This document shows, in pieces, positions 1 through 12,559 of a stretch of DNA of 64,000 nt (position 1 is the stretch's first letter; each line of letters starts with the position of its first letter). The DNA lies in the NCBI GenBank assembly GCA_017441005.1, contig JAFSAM010000082.1, positions 1-64,000 on the forward strand, written 5' to 3'. The notes under the pieces were generated by a model, which saw nothing but the letters and a program-made list of their open reading frames with translations, searched no databases and was not told the origin of the DNA. This stretch comes from Clostridia bacterium (GTDB lineage: Bacteria > Bacillota > Clostridia > Oscillospirales > CAG-272). Position numbers and translations under genes: made by a program.

Positions 1-1411
1 GGATCCAGCCGTTTCCGCCTTCTTCCTTTTCGTCTGCTTTATCTTCGCCTTCATTCTCGCCTTCGGAGGGAGTGCTTGCTTCGGGCTCTGTTTCCTCTAC
101 GGGATCAGTTGCCTCTGCGGGCTGGCTCTCTGCGGGATCGGTAGCCTCAGGCTGTGTTGCCTCGGGCTCGGTCTCTTCGGGCTCGGTCTCTTCGGGCTTG
201 TATGCGTCTACAAGACCCTGGAGATATTCAGCAGTCTTGCCCTCGGGGAGCTTAACGTCTGTAATATCTGTGATGATTGCGTTTGCAAATCCGAGCTGTA
301 CGTCTTCACCTGTCCAACCTGTGAAGTCTACTGTGCAAGCTGCGGGCATATTGTTTGTAGCACCCATGGATGCCTGGTTGATGGACCATGCGTTTGCAAA
401 GTTACCGCCGTTGATCTTAAGAGTAGCAATACCGTCGGTATTGGTCATACCTGTAGGACCAACCAAGTTGATATCGCACTCGTAAGTACCGCCGTTGATG
501 GTGATGTTTACGTTACCGGAGAAGGGAGCCTTCGACTGAACCGTACCGAATATCTGACCGAGAACTGTCGTTGTTCCGCCGAGGGTAAGGTTAACGTTTG
601 CTTCTTCCATAGAAGCACTTGCAACTGTTCCCCACATACCGCCTGTGATGTAGTTGTATGTACCGGACATAACCGTAAGTGTGGGGTTTTCACCTGTGGA
701 CTTAGCATATCTGTGACCTGCGCCAAGGCTGATGTAGTTGGTGTTTACGCCTTCAAAAGCTTCGTCTGTAGGATAGCAGTTGATGCCTTCGCCTACGTAT
801 GTGCAGTATTCGTCAAATGTGATCGCACGACCGCCTGCTACTGTAGCGATGTCGATGTTTTCCCAGATGGAGGAACCGAGAATGGATACCATCGCGGGTG
901 TATTTACGATCATCTTAGCATCTGCTGTTTCTCTGTAGTCAACACCATCCCAAACGGATGTGAACTTGATTACGTTGTTCTTGAAGTTTGCTGTGAATAC
1001 GTCTCTTACGGATGCACCGCTGCCCCAGCATTCCTTTTCACCGAAGTAAACGGGACCGCAGATAACGATCGTACCGCCTGTCTCAGCAAGCATTTCTGTT
1101 GCCTGGTAGAAAGCGGTGGTCAAGTGCCACTTGGGATAATCAGCGGAGGGGTCGAAATCCTCATGCTCAGCGGGCTTCAAGGGGTTGTTGGCATCAGTAC
1201 CTGTGCCGTCGCCTTCAAGTTCGCCTGTTACAACATAGCTTTCGTCTCTGGGAGCGTCCTTGATAAAGATTACTTTATCGCTTCCGGGAACGAGCTTTGT
1301 GGGGTCAGCACCGGGTTCTGTAGCGGGTGCTGCGGATACGCTGAACGCGAACATGGTCGCAACCATTGCTACTGCCAATGCCAAAACCAAAAGTTTTGCA
1401 AAGTTTTTCAT
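1..1411 (-). CDS. Secreted beta-helix-like surface protein, partial (stop lies beyond the left edge)
   Basis: 470 codons are visible. The start at 1411 has a good ribosome site (AAAGGAG, about 8 nt upstream). Residues 1-27 are a signal peptide (MKNFAKLLVLALAVAMV, cleavage near SVSAA). The body (about 30-370) matches the neighbouring protein at 1703-3163 nearly end to end: an 'AFYQATEMLAETGGTIVICG' block, an 'SSIWENIDI' block, then short 'SGTY' and 'NGGTYECDI' strand-turn repeats of the kind seen in right-handed beta-helix (pectate-lyase-like) folds. From about residue 400 there is a Glu/Pro/Thr-rich linker. By analogy with the paralogue a C-terminal membrane anchor probably follows outside the window. 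No catalytic residues could be identified. A role as a cell-surface carbohydrate-binding or adhesive protein is an inference. Confidence 0.85.
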   Translation of the reverse strand, partial: MKNFAKLLVLALAVAMVATMFAFSVSAAPATEPGADPTKLVPGSDKVIFIKDAPRDESYVVTGELEGDGTGTDANNPLKPAEHEDFDPSADYPKWHLTTAFYQATEMLAETGGTIVICGPVYFGEKECWGSGASVRDVFTANFKNNVIKFTSVWDGVDYRETADAKMIVNTPAMVSILGSSIWENIDIATVAGGRAITFDEYCTYVGEGINCYPTDEAFEGVNTNYISLGAGHRYAKSTGENPTLTVMSGTYNYITGGMWGTVASASMEEANVNLTLGGTTTVLGQIFGTVQSKAPFSGNVNITINGGTYECDINLVGPTGMTNTDGIATLKINGGNFANAWSINQASMGATNNMPAACTVDFTGWTGEDVQLGFANAIITDITDVKLPEGKTAEYLQGLVDAYKPEETEPEETEPEATQPEATDPAESQPAEATDPVEETEPEASTPSEGENEGEDKADEKEEGGNGWI

Positions 1412-1498
1412 AGTAAAACTCTCCTTTAAAAATTTTAATACTTTTCTGTCGCGATCACCGGAAAACGGCGACACGGACCAGATATAATTAACAATATG

Positions 1499-1527
1499 AT
1501 TATATCATTTTTTTATCATTTTGGCAA
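1499..1527 (-). promoter_or_regulatory. Sigma-A type promoter of the surface-protein gene ending at the left edge
   Basis: On the minus strand TTGCCA (1527-1522), a 17-nt spacer and TATAAT (1504-1499). The leader of about 80 nt contains an inverted repeat TGTCGC...GCGACA (about 1446-1470) that could fold in the 5' UTR. Confidence 0.6.
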
Positions 1528-1659
1528 TTACTTTAAAACATTTTTGTAAGTTTGAACAATTGGAAAACATATTTTTTGTACATCAATACTACCTTCATTT
1601 TCTTAAATAAATAATAGACCCATCAAATGCTCATTCTAACGTTTTTTATGTTATTGCAA

Positions 1660-1692
1660 AATAACAAAAGGCCGTCATAAAGACGACCTTTT
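1660..1692 (-). terminator. Intrinsic terminator of the 1703-3163 gene
   Basis: An 11-bp stem (one G-U pair) with a 5-nt loop lies 11 bases past the stop codon. On the minus strand it is followed by a T-rich tract (TTTTGTTATTTT). Confidence 0.75.
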
Positions 1693-1702
1693 TCAATTGT
1701 GA

Positions 1703-3163
1703 TTATTTCTTTTTGAGCTTGATGAATATGATCGCAGACAAAGTACCGATTATCGCTACCGATACAACGATCACAATGATCAAAGTGATCATCAAAGCAT
1801 CTGAGCCCTCGGGCTCCTTATCAACCTTCTCGGAATCTGATTCTGCGGGATCTTCATTATCTGTCGGAGCAGAAGCGGACTCATCCCCGTCTTCCGCAAC
1901 GGTCGGATCGGAATCTGTTTCTCCTTCTGTTTCTTTGGGAGTTTCAACAGCTCTCGTAGCCTCGGGCTCGGTATCTACGACCTGGGGAGGAATATATTTA
2001 AAACTGTCGGGGATCTTGATATCCTCAAAATCTCCTGCGGGAATGAGAGCGAGGATCTGTGACAGTGCAGCCGAATCTCCTGTATAATTCATAAAGTCAA
2101 GGGTCACTGTTGCAGGAGCATTATTCCTGAATCCGGGAGCACATTCTGAAAGTGACCACGCATTGCTGAAATCGCCGCCGTTTATAACAATATCAAGTGT
2201 ACCGTCGGAGTTTGTCATACCTGTGGGACCGACACCGTATATGTCGCACTCATAAGTTCCTGCATTGATGGTAAGATTTACGTGTCCGCTGAAGTCTGTG
2301 TTTTTACCGATAGAGCCATTGATCACACCGAGGACCTTTGTCGTTCCTTCAAGTGTAAGATATACGGTAGCGTTGGTCATTTCCTTGCCGGTGCTTACGC
2401 CCCAAAGCGCGCCTACTACCTTGTTATAAGTACCCGACTGTACGGTAAGTGTGGGTATCTGGTCATCGCCTCTTGCATATCTGTGACCGCCGGAAAGACT
2501 GACGTAGTTTGTAGCAACCTCTTTATAAGCCTCGTCGGAGGGATAGCAGTTAACGCCCTCACCGATCAAGGTGGGACAGCTTGCAAAAGAAATTACACGG
2601 TCTGTACCCTTTGTTTCGATATCGATATTCTCCCAGATCGAGGAGCCGAGTACACCGATCTCTGCAGGTGTTTCGATCGTGATCTTTGCCCCTGCGGTCT
2701 CTCTGTAGTCAACACCGTTGTATACAGAAGTGAACTTGATTACTTTCTTTGTTCCCCATTTTGCGGTAAATACGTCCTTGGTTGTACCGCCGGAGCCGTA
2801 GCTTTCGCCAACACCGAAATGAACGGGACCGCAAATTACGATGGTACCGCCCTCATCCATAAGGAGCTCGGTTGCCTGATAAAACGCTGTCTGAAGGTGA
2901 TTCTGGGGAGCATCCGCGCTGGGGTCAAACTGCTCGTGATCAATGGGAATATAAGGATTATCCGCATCAACACCCGAGCCGTCGCCCGAAAGCTTGCCTC
3001 CCTCGGGAGCATCCTTAATGAATACTACTCTTTCGCCCGTAGGCTGGAGAGTCGTGGGGTCTACCCTTTTTGCCGACTCTGCGGCAGATGAAGAAAATGC
3101 GGTCAAAGCCATGATCATACATACTGCCATCGCCAAAACAAAAAACTTAAAGGTTCTTTTCAT
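1703..3163 (-). CDS. Secreted beta-helix-like surface protein with C-terminal membrane anchor
   Basis: 486 residues from the ATG at 3163. An in-frame ATG at 3175 overlaps the ribosome site AAAAAGGATG, which is correctly spaced for 3163, so the shorter start is preferred. Residues 1-29 form a signal peptide ending near SSSAAES. Residues 35-380 repeat the architecture of the left neighbour ('TAFYQATELLMDEGGTIVI', 'SSIWENIDIETKGTDRVIS', strand-turn repeats with SGTY and NAGTYECDIYG). About 390-450 is a Glu/Asp/Ser/Thr-rich linker. The last 30 residues are one hydrophobic helix followed by KLKKK, a stop-transfer anchor that displays the protein on the outside of the membrane. It is a tandem paralogue of the gene at 1-1411 and related to 58997-62173. 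The ligand or substrate is unknown. Confidence 0.85.
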   Translation of the reverse strand: MKRTFKFFVLAMAVCMIMALTAFSSSAAESAKRVDPTTLQPTGERVVFIKDAPEGGKLSGDGSGVDADNPYIPIDHEQFDPSADAPQNHLQTAFYQATELLMDEGGTIVICGPVHFGVGESYGSGGTTKDVFTAKWGTKKVIKFTSVYNGVDYRETAGAKITIETPAEIGVLGSSIWENIDIETKGTDRVISFASCPTLIGEGVNCYPSDEAYKEVATNYVSLSGGHRYARGDDQIPTLTVQSGTYNKVVGALWGVSTGKEMTNATVYLTLEGTTKVLGVINGSIGKNTDFSGHVNLTINAGTYECDIYGVGPTGMTNSDGTLDIVINGGDFSNAWSLSECAPGFRNNAPATVTLDFMNYTGDSAALSQILALIPAGDFEDIKIPDSFKYIPPQVVDTEPEATRAVETPKETEGETDSDPTVAEDGDESASAPTDNEDPAESDSEKVDKEPEGSDALMITLIIVIVVSVAIIGTLSAIIFIKLKKK

Positions 3164-3213
3164 TTTGTTACACATCCTTTTTATATTAATGATGCACTAT
3201 TTTAACTACTAAC

Positions 3214-3242
3214 ATTTTATCACTCAAAAAGCCAAAATTCAA
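3214..3242 (-). promoter_or_regulatory. Sigma-A type promoter upstream of the second surface-protein gene
   Basis: Minus strand TTGAAT (3242-3237), 17-nt spacer, TAAAAT (3219-3214), about 50 nt before the start at 3163. Confidence 0.6.
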
Positions 3243-3289
3243 TGTCCTGTTTTGTCTTTTTAAATCGCAAAAAATGTCCTTATTTGCAA

Positions 3290-4399
3290 TTAAGTGTCTT
3301 TTTTTGCGGTTCTTTTAAGCATTATTTCGACTTCTCTGCCGATCACGTCCGCCATTCTCAAAAAGCCTGCATCATTCGGATGAGCATCGTCTACGGTGTA
3401 TACGTTTCCGTATCTTCCGCCGAATATTGCGTGTCCGTCGATGAAGCTTACAAGATCGTCGCCGTGCTCTTTTGCATACATATATGTGTCAAAAACGATT
3501 TTTCTTCGTTTGATCAGGTCCTCGTTTCTGTAAATCACCTTTACTCCCGAAACAAATATGATGGGGGTATCGGGATTCTTCTCTCTGTATGCCAGATAAA
3601 GAGGAAGGTGGGTCGCCTTCAGGTGCTCTGCATTGGGGGCATTATAGTCGTAGTCGCAAACAAATACCGATGCATCGAGCGATGCGAGATAGTCAACTAT
3701 CTCCTTTTCGCCCTTTGCACTGCCCGAAAAGCCGAGGTTTATGTGGTCGCAGTCAAGATCGTGCGATATGATCGACTGATAGCTGTTGCTCGGCTTGGAG
3801 GCACATCCGCCCTGGGTGATCGACGAGCCGTAATAAAGCACCGGCTTATCGTATTTGTACCTGTCTCCGTGGTCTATCCTGCTTCCCTCTCTTAAGCCGA
3901 TATAAAGCTCGTCAACTCTGTTGTAAAGCGGGAAGTTTATCTCAAAGCTTCTCATTCTTTTATCGGGCAAGCGTGCCAACGATTCGTATCCGTCGGTCAC
4001 ATCCTTCGGAGGCACAAACGTCTTGACGTAAGTGCAAGTGCCGTCCTCTACCTCATACAGGTCAAAGCCCGTGCTTCCCGTCCTCGGCATGTGTGAAAAA
4101 TTACGCACCATCGGCAACACACACTTTATTGCAATATAGTCGGAATCGGTAGAAAAACGCACTCTGCCGCCCGCTGTATTGAAGTTCAGCGAAGCTACTC
4201 CCGTGCTTACGGAGTTCGCCACACTTTCAGGCATTCTTTTGAACACGTCAAGCTCTCCAAGATACAGTCCGTACAGATCAAACGGCGCTTTTTTTACGTC
4301 GTAAAATACCACGTCGTCAAGCTCGAGAGTGGTCTTTACCTCCAAATTCTTATCTATCTTGGCGATATCATCCTCGATCTTCTTTTTTGTCTCTGCCAT
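3290..4399 (-). CDS. SGNH/GDSL-type esterase with N-terminal GxDLY-like domain
   Basis: 369 residues with no signal peptide, so probably cytoplasmic. The N-terminal half (about 20-170) is a beta-sandwich-like region containing 'PFDLYGLY', similar to the GxDLY domain found in front of SGNH esterases. The C-terminal half carries block I 'YYGSSITQGG' (nucleophile Ser, about residue 192), block II 'NLGFSGSAKG' and block V 'DDAHPNDAGF' (catalytic Asp and His). Such enzymes deacylate esterified sugars or glycans; the acyl group and sugar are not predictable here. The start is supported by AGAGGT 8 nt upstream. It is a single gene, divergent from proS. Confidence 0.85.
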   Translation of the reverse strand: MAETKKKIEDDIAKIDKNLEVKTTLELDDVVFYDVKKAPFDLYGLYLGELDVFKRMPESVANSVSTGVASLNFNTAGGRVRFSTDSDYIAIKCVLPMVRNFSHMPRTGSTGFDLYEVEDGTCTYVKTFVPPKDVTDGYESLARLPDKRMRSFEINFPLYNRVDELYIGLREGSRIDHGDRYKYDKPVLYYGSSITQGGCASKPSNSYQSIISHDLDCDHINLGFSGSAKGEKEIVDYLASLDASVFVCDYDYNAPNAEHLKATHLPLYLAYREKNPDTPIIFVSGVKVIYRNEDLIKRRKIVFDTYMYAKEHGDDLVSFIDGHAIFGGRYGNVYTVDDAHPNDAGFLRMADVIGREVEIMLKRTAKKDT

Positions 4400-4439
4400 T
4401 ATTCTTACCTCTTTCGCGTTTCTTTCACATCTATTTTAC

Positions 4440-4467
4440 ATTTTATCACAGAGTTTTGAAAAGTCAA
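4440..4467 (-). promoter_or_regulatory. Promoter of the SGNH esterase gene
   Basis: Minus strand TTGACT (4467-4462), 16-nt spacer, TAAAAT (4445-4440). It lies back to back with the proS promoter. Confidence 0.55.
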
Positions 4468-4480
4468 TACGCAAATACCC

Positions 4481-4509
4481 TTGACAATTGCTCTTTTTTA
4501 TTGCATAAT
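4481..4509 (+). promoter_or_regulatory. Sigma-A promoter of proS
   Basis: TTGACA (4481-4486), 17-nt spacer, CATAAT (4504-4509), giving a leader of about 35 nt. The leader is too short for a T-box, which is otherwise common on tRNA synthetase genes of this group. Confidence 0.75.
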
Positions 4510-4549
4510 AATAAGGATAGAAATTATTTTGCAAAAGGGGTTTATACAA

Positions 4550-5989
4550 ATGGCAAAAGACAAGAAAATGGTAGAGGATATTACCTCTATGGACGTCGAC
4601 TTCGCCCAGTGGTACACTGATATCTGTAAAAAGGCGGAGCTTGTAGAATACACCAGCGTTAAAGGCTGTATGGTCATCAGACCCTACGGCTATGCTATAT
4701 GGGAACACATGCAAAGAATCCTTGACGGTATGTTCAAGGAGCTCGGTCACGAGAACGTTTGCATGCCTATGTTCATTCCCGAAAGTCTGCTCAACAAGGA
4801 AAAGGATCACGTCGAGGGCTTCGCTCCCGAGGTTGCCTGGGTAACTCACGGCGGTAAAGAGGAGCTCGAGGAAAGACTCTGTGTCCGTCCCACCTCCGAA
4901 ACTCTCTTCTGCGAGCATTATGCAAACATCGTTCACTCCTACAGAGACCTTCCCAAGCTCTATAACCAGTGGGTAAGCGTTGTAAGATGGGAAAAGACCA
5001 CCCGTCCCTTCCTCCGCTCCAGAGAGTTCCTCTGGCAGGAGGGTCACACCATCCACGCTACTGCTGACGAGGCCATCATCGAAACAGAGCAGATGCTCAA
5101 CGTATATGCTAAATTCTGCGAGGAATATCTCGCTATGCCCGTAGTTAAGGGCAAAAAGACCGAAAGCGACAAGTTCGCGGGCGCTGTCTCGACCTATGCC
5201 ATCGAAGCATTGATGCACGACGGTAAGGCTCTTCAGGCAGGCACCTCTCACTACTTCGGCGACGGCTTTGCAAAAGCTTTCGACATCATGTTCACCGACA
5301 AGGAAAACAAAAAGGTTTATCCGCACCAGACATCCTGGGGCGTTACCACAAGACTTATCGGCGCTATCATTATGACTCACGGCGACGACTCCGGTCTTGT
5401 TCTTCCTCCCGCGGTCGCTCCCATTCAGACTGTCATCATTCCTATTGCTCAGCATAAAGAGGGCGTACTCGAAAAGTGCGCCGAGGTAAGAGACAGACTT
5501 GCTAAAAAGTTCAGAGTTAAGCTCGACGACAGCGACAACTCTGCCGGCTGGAAGTTCTCCGAATACGAAATGAAGGGTGTTCCCCTCCGTCTCGAAATGG
5601 GTCCGCGCGACATTGAAAACAACCAGTGCGTTCTCGTAACAAGACACGACAGACAGAAGTACTTTGTATCCCTCGACAACCTTGAGGCTGAGATCGAAGA
5701 AAAGCTTCAGATCGTTCGCGACGGCATCTTCAAGAAGGCTCTCGAAAACCGCGAAAAGCACACCTACGAATGCCATTCCATCGACGAGATCAACGCGAAG
5801 CTTGCCGAAAACGGTGACGGCTTCGTAAAAGCAATGTGGTGCGGCGACGAGGCCTGCGAGGATAAGGTCAAGGAATTGACCGGTGTCGGCTCAAGATGTA
5901 TTCCTATGGATCAGGAGCATTTCAGCGATACCTGCGTTTGCTGCGGCAAAAAAGCTACTCACATGGTTTACTGGGGTAAAGCTTATTAA
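4550..5989 (+). CDS. proS: Prolyl-tRNA synthetase, archaeal/eukaryotic type
   Basis: 479 residues. It charges tRNA-Pro with proline in the cytoplasm. The class II synthetase core shows motif 2 '[17 protein letters not shown]' (about 165-181) and motif 3 around '[20 protein letters not shown]'. The bacterial editing insertion is absent. The C-terminal domain ends '[18 protein letters not shown]', with further cysteines in '[10 protein letters not shown]', as in the zinc-binding-like tail of the short archaeal-type ProRS that ends in Tyr. The start at 4550 is chosen because it has AAAAGGGG 9 nt upstream and lies downstream of the promoter; an in-frame ATG at 4481 is inside the -35 box. Confidence 0.97.
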   Translation: MAKDKKMVEDITSMDVDFAQWYTDICKKAELVEYTSVKGCMVIRPYGYAIWEHMQRILDGMFKELGHENVCMPMFIPESLLNKEKDHVEGFAPEVAWVTHGGKEELEERLCVRPTSETLFCEHYANIVHSYRDLPKLYNQWVSVVRWEKTTRPFLRSREFLWQEGHTIHATADEAIIETEQMLNVYAKFCEEYLAMPVVKGKKTESDKFAGAVSTYAIEALMHDGKALQAGTSHYFGDGFAKAFDIMFTDKENKKVYPHQTSWGVTTRLIGAIIMTHGDDSGLVLPPAVAPIQTVIIPIAQHKEGVLEKCAEVRDRLAKKFRVKLDDSDNSAGWKFSEYEMKGVPLRLEMGPRDIENNQCVLVTRHDRQKYFVSLDNLEAEIEEKLQIVRDGIFKKALENREKHTYECHSIDEINAKLAENGDGFVKAMWCGDEACEDKVKELTGVGSRCIPMDQEHFSDTCVCCGKKATHMVYWGKAY

Positions 5990-6006
5990 TCAAAAAGGAT
6001 ACTGTT

Positions 6007-7131
6007 ATGTATAAATACCGAAAACAGATCGGCAAAAATAAATCATCCCCCGATTACGCTACGGCAATAATTGCCGTAGCGTTGTCGGTCTTCGGCATAT
6101 TTATGGTTGCAAGTGCCACAAATGGCAGTGACAACACCTACGTCATCAAGCAATCCTTTGCGGTCTTTCTCGGTATTTGTGCTATGATCATTCTTTCATA
6201 CGTCAATTACGAGATCTTTCTGAACACGAGGCTGTGCGTCGCGCTGTTCTGTCTTGAGGTCTTTCTGCTTGTGCTTACCCTGCTTATAGGTGTGGGAAGC
6301 GGTAACCGAAACTGGATCGAATTCACCGGTCTGTCCCTCAACATACAGCCGTCGGAAATCGTGAAGATACTGTTTATCGTCACATTCGCAAAGCATCTTG
6401 ACTACGTAAAAGACGACCTCAACAAGTATTATTCGGTATTGCTGCTTCTGCTTCACGCAGGAATAGTCATCGGACTTGTGCTCCTTCAGGGCGACCTCGG
6501 CTCGGCACTTGTTTTCTGCTTTATCATGCTTGCTATGTGCTATACACAGGGTATCAGCCTCTGGTATCTGCTCGGCAGTGCCGTTGCAGCAATTCTTGCG
6601 GCACCCTATCTTTGGGGATTCTTAAAACCCTATCAGCAGCAACGTATCCTGGTCGGCTTCAATCCCGAATCCGACCCTCTCAACTACGGCTATCAGCAGA
6701 TACTTTCCAAGCAAGCGGTTGCCAACGGCGGTATTTTCGGAACGGGCTATATGAATGCCGCAGTCTCTCCGACCATCCCCTATAACCACACCGATATGAT
6801 ATTCGCTGTAGTAGCAGAAGAATTCGGTATTGTCGGTGTATTTTTCATATTTGCTCTGCTTATTATGCTTGTCCTTCGTATAATCAAGGGGGCATTCATC
6901 GCACGAAAAGACTTCGGCTCGGCAATATGTGCGGGAATCGCGGCTATGATAATTGCACAGACGGTCGAAAACATCGGTATGTCGCTCGGTGTACTCCCTA
7001 TCGTCGGAATCACTCTTCCCTTCATAAGCTACGGCGGCTCGTCGGTGATCAGTATGTTTATGGGAATAGGTCTTGTTATGAGCATCTACCGCTACAGAAG
7101 CAAATACTTCTTCGAGAGAGAATCGTCATAA
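6007..7131 (+). CDS. RodA/FtsW/SpoVE-family peptidoglycan glycosyltransferase
   Basis: 374 residues with about ten hydrophobic segments. SEDS proteins polymerise lipid II into glycan strands together with a class B penicillin-binding protein. Family landmarks are 'NIQPSEIVKILFIV' (about 115-128), 'GDLGSALVF', 'NGGIFGTGY', 'TDMIFAVVAEEFG' (with the conserved Asp) and the C-terminal 'LPFISYGGSSVISMF'. Length and the compact N-terminus fit RodA (elongation) better than FtsW, but the paralogues cannot be separated without a tree. It begins 17 nt after proS and may be co-transcribed. No mreBCD or pbp2 gene is adjacent. Confidence 0.88.
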   Translation: MYKYRKQIGKNKSSPDYATAIIAVALSVFGIFMVASATNGSDNTYVIKQSFAVFLGICAMIILSYVNYEIFLNTRLCVALFCLEVFLLVLTLLIGVGSGNRNWIEFTGLSLNIQPSEIVKILFIVTFAKHLDYVKDDLNKYYSVLLLLLHAGIVIGLVLLQGDLGSALVFCFIMLAMCYTQGISLWYLLGSAVAAILAAPYLWGFLKPYQQQRILVGFNPESDPLNYGYQQILSKQAVANGGIFGTGYMNAAVSPTIPYNHTDMIFAVVAEEFGIVGVFFIFALLIMLVLRIIKGAFIARKDFGSAICAGIAAMIIAQTVENIGMSLGVLPIVGITLPFISYGGSSVISMFMGIGLVMSIYRYRSKYFFERESS

Positions 7132-7162
7132 TTTTTATATGACAATTCATCTGCAAAAAAAT

Positions 7163-7196
7163 ACGGAGATACGTTTTTGGCGTATCTCCGTTTTTT
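7163..7196 (+). terminator. Bidirectional intrinsic terminator
   Basis: Perfect 11-bp stem (ACGGAGATACG and its complement) followed by TTTTTT on the plus strand and a run of seven T on the minus strand. It closes the rodA-like gene and the convergent lipoprotein gene. Confidence 0.9.
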
Positions 7197-7205
7197 ACGT
7201 TTCCA

Positions 7206-8186
7206 TCACTTTCGCTGTCTTGGCTCGGTAGGCCATACAATATCTTCCTCACGCATAATGAAAAAGCCCAAATCCTCCGGCGTGGTAAACTCTAATTCAA
7301 GCAGCGGCTGGTCAATAAAACTGCCTTCTCCCCCGAGAAATGCCTTAAAATAAATATCCTCATTCCCCGAAGTATATTCCGCCGGTATTTTCCAATAAAC
7401 GCCCGTCATCGACGAATTAAAACCACCATAAGCCCCCAAACGAACAATAGCTTCATAATAAGTCATGCCTTCCTTAATATTAAGCGCTTTTTCCATAGTT
7501 GTTCTTATTGTAGGGTATTGGGTCTGTAAAGCCACATAATCCAACGCTTCCGGTCTCGGTAAAGTTACTTTTACTTCTTCCGTTTCAGGTATGTCCTTGT
7601 ACCCAAACCAAAGCAAAAAATCCGAATATGATTCATATTTGCTTTTATAATAGCTTTCGTACAAGTATGTTGAATAATCGGGATAATCGCTTTTTATTCT
7701 TTCGGGATCATAAGTAAAACCGTCTATCTCAAAACTGCCCACAGCATTTGCAGGCGCTTTTCCTCCGCTCTGTTTCAAAATGGCATTCAATCCATCCGAC
7801 TGTTTTTTCAGAATGAATCTTACGTGCAAAAAACTTCCGTCATCCAATTGCCATTCATATCGGTACATCAAATCCGAGGTGTTTTTTCCGGTGCTCCCCA
7901 GAAGCTTCACCGCTTCATAATACGTTATACCGCCGCTTTTATCTTCAGCCAATTTGAGCGCCGCTTCGGCAGATACTACGGTATTTATATAATTATCGTC
8001 AATTTCTTTATTTAAATCCGTTTCGGCAGGTTCAGTCGCCACCGAAGTCTCCGCTGTCGAGTTTTTTTCTGAAAAATCAGATGAATAACTATCGTTACAA
8101 GCCGCTAAACAAAAAACCAATACCGAAAGCAGCAAGATAAGTGTAAAAAATTTTAATATCTCTTTTTTTATATCACTCTTCAACAT
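7206..8186 (-). CDS. Lipoprotein with two BLIP/SmpA-like repeats
   Basis: 326 residues from ATG 8186 (GGGA 9 nt upstream); an ATG 39 nt earlier would add an atypical extension. Residues 1-31 are a lipoprotein signal with lipobox 'LAAC', so the mature protein is anchored outside the membrane. A Ser/Thr/Glu linker follows. Two related units are visible: one with 'GGITYYEAVKLLGSTGKN' and one with 'EGMTYYEAIVRLGAYGG', each followed by a Tyr/Trp-rich beta stretch. The 'M/ITYYEAV-LG' pattern resembles small outer-surface folds of the BLIP/SmpA type, known for protein-protein binding. The function is unknown. It has no obvious operon partner. Confidence 0.8.
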   Translation of the reverse strand: MLKSDIKKEILKFFTLILLLSVLVFCLAACNDSYSSDFSEKNSTAETSVATEPAETDLNKEIDDNYINTVVSAEAALKLAEDKSGGITYYEAVKLLGSTGKNTSDLMYRYEWQLDDGSFLHVRFILKKQSDGLNAILKQSGGKAPANAVGSFEIDGFTYDPERIKSDYPDYSTYLYESYYKSKYESYSDFLLWFGYKDIPETEEVKVTLPRPEALDYVALQTQYPTIRTTMEKALNIKEGMTYYEAIVRLGAYGGFNSSMTGVYWKIPAEYTSGNEDIYFKAFLGGEGSFIDQPLLELEFTTPEDLGFFIMREEDIVWPTEPRQRK

Positions 8187-8305
8187 AATAGTTTTCCCAT
8201 CACCGAATATATCAAAAGTAATCATTTTTTGTTTTTCTCAAATACTCGCAAAATGCGGCCGAAGCGGCATTTGTATAGCCCTCTTCAGCCGTCATTTTTT
8301 TATTA

Positions 8306-11431
<3,126 letters not shown>

Positions 11432-11524
11432 TTAAAAATATACAATATACAAATAAATATACACAAAATTAAAGTTTTCATCTAAAAATACGTTATTTTG
11501 ATGTATTTTATTTCCGAACACGTG

Positions 11525-12559
11525 TTATTCCGATAATGCGATCACCCTTTTGCAGCCGATTATGGTATAGTCCACGTCGTCCTTATAAAGCGGCAGATAT
11601 TCCACGTCGGAATACAAAGCCTCGATACATTCGCCGTCGCCTAAATATATCGCAACGTGGCATACGCTCCACGACCACGGGCGACGGTAAAACACAAGAT
11701 CTCCGGGTAACAGTTCTCCTATCGGAACATCCTTGAATTTCGGGTCGGCATACATCAGTCTTGAATTATATTCCTCCATTGTAGAGTGCTGTACGGGGTC
11801 AAGTCCGTCGGGATAAATGCCTATCGTATAAAGGCACTGGAGCACCAGTCCGGAGCAGTCCACTCCCTCGCCCGGCTTGCCCGACGCACCCACGACAAAG
11901 GGTGTTTTCAGATACTCCTTCGCGCGGGAAATGAATACGTCTATTATTTCGTCACGTGTGCTTTGCTTTGTTATTCTGACGGGTGAAACATACGTGCCGA
12001 GGTTGTACCACTCGTCCTCGGTAAAGCCCATACTGAGCCAGGTCTCAAGATCGACGTTGCCCGTATAATCAAGCGCGTTCTTACCCTGATAAAATGCAAC
12101 CTCGTCCTCCAATCTTTCAGTGTAATACCCCCACGTATACGGTCTCATACCAAGCTTTTTCTCGACATAATAGACTTTCAGTCCCATTATCCCCTGCTTC
12201 AGCTTATAGCCTCCGCCGTCTACACTACCCGTCTCGTATCTCGGGCTGTACCAGCCCTCCGGGGCGGTGTAGCCCAAAGACAACTCTTCGTTTTTGAGAG
12301 AAGATGTCTCCTCGGTGAAAGCTTCGGTTTCGGGCAGAAAAAAAGTCTCATCCGACTCGATTTCGGTTTTCGGGACGGTGGGCGTATCCTCGGGAGAGCG
12401 TGTTATTTTCGAGGAAACGGTCCTTCTTTCTTCGGTAAATAAAACGGTTTCCGTTTGCCCGCCTGATATTTGTTCTACATTATCCTCTGTACCGTTGCAT
12501 CCCACAATGTAAAACAGAAGCAACAAGCACAAAAAAACGAGTTTTTTTCTTTTTATCAT
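11525..12559 (-). CDS. NlpC/P60-family cell-wall endopeptidase lipoprotein
   Basis: 344 residues from ATG 12559 (GGAG about 11 nt upstream). Lipobox 'YIVGC' near residue 21. A Thr/Glu/Pro-rich linker extends to about residue 90. A central domain of about 110 residues has no recognised family. The C-terminal NlpC/P60 domain shows the catalytic Cys in 'GVDCSGLVLQ' (about 235) and His in 'VCHVAIYLGDGECIEA' (about 315). These enzymes cut the D-Glu/diamino-acid bond of peptidoglycan stem peptides, here presumably at the outer membrane face during wall turnover. The gene stands alone. Confidence 0.9.
   Translation of the reverse strand: MIKRKKLVFLCLLLLFYIVGCNGTEDNVEQISGGQTETVLFTEERRTVSSKITRSPEDTPTVPKTEIESDETFFLPETEAFTEETSSLKNEELSLGYTAPEGWYSPRYETGSVDGGGYKLKQGIMGLKVYYVEKKLGMRPYTWGYYTERLEDEVAFYQGKNALDYTGNVDLETWLSMGFTEDEWYNLGTYVSPVRITKQSTRDEIIDVFISRAKEYLKTPFVVGASGKPGEGVDCSGLVLQCLYTIGIYPDGLDPVQHSTMEEYNSRLMYADPKFKDVPIGELLPGDLVFYRRPWSWSVCHVAIYLGDGECIEALYSDVEYLPLYKDDVDYTIIGCKRVIALSE

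Noticed and set aside
4487..4549. T-box or other riboswitch before proS
   Set aside because: The leader is only about 35 nt, too short for a T-box.
4436..5776. 446-codon open frame antisense to proS
   Set aside because: proS on the other strand is certain and this frame has no family features or start signals.
8212..8295. 27-codon frame on the minus strand between lacZ and the lipoprotein gene (MTAEEGYTNAASAAF...)
   Set aside because: Protein-like composition but no ribosome site and an imperfect hairpin in its middle; could be a gene remnant, not enough to call.
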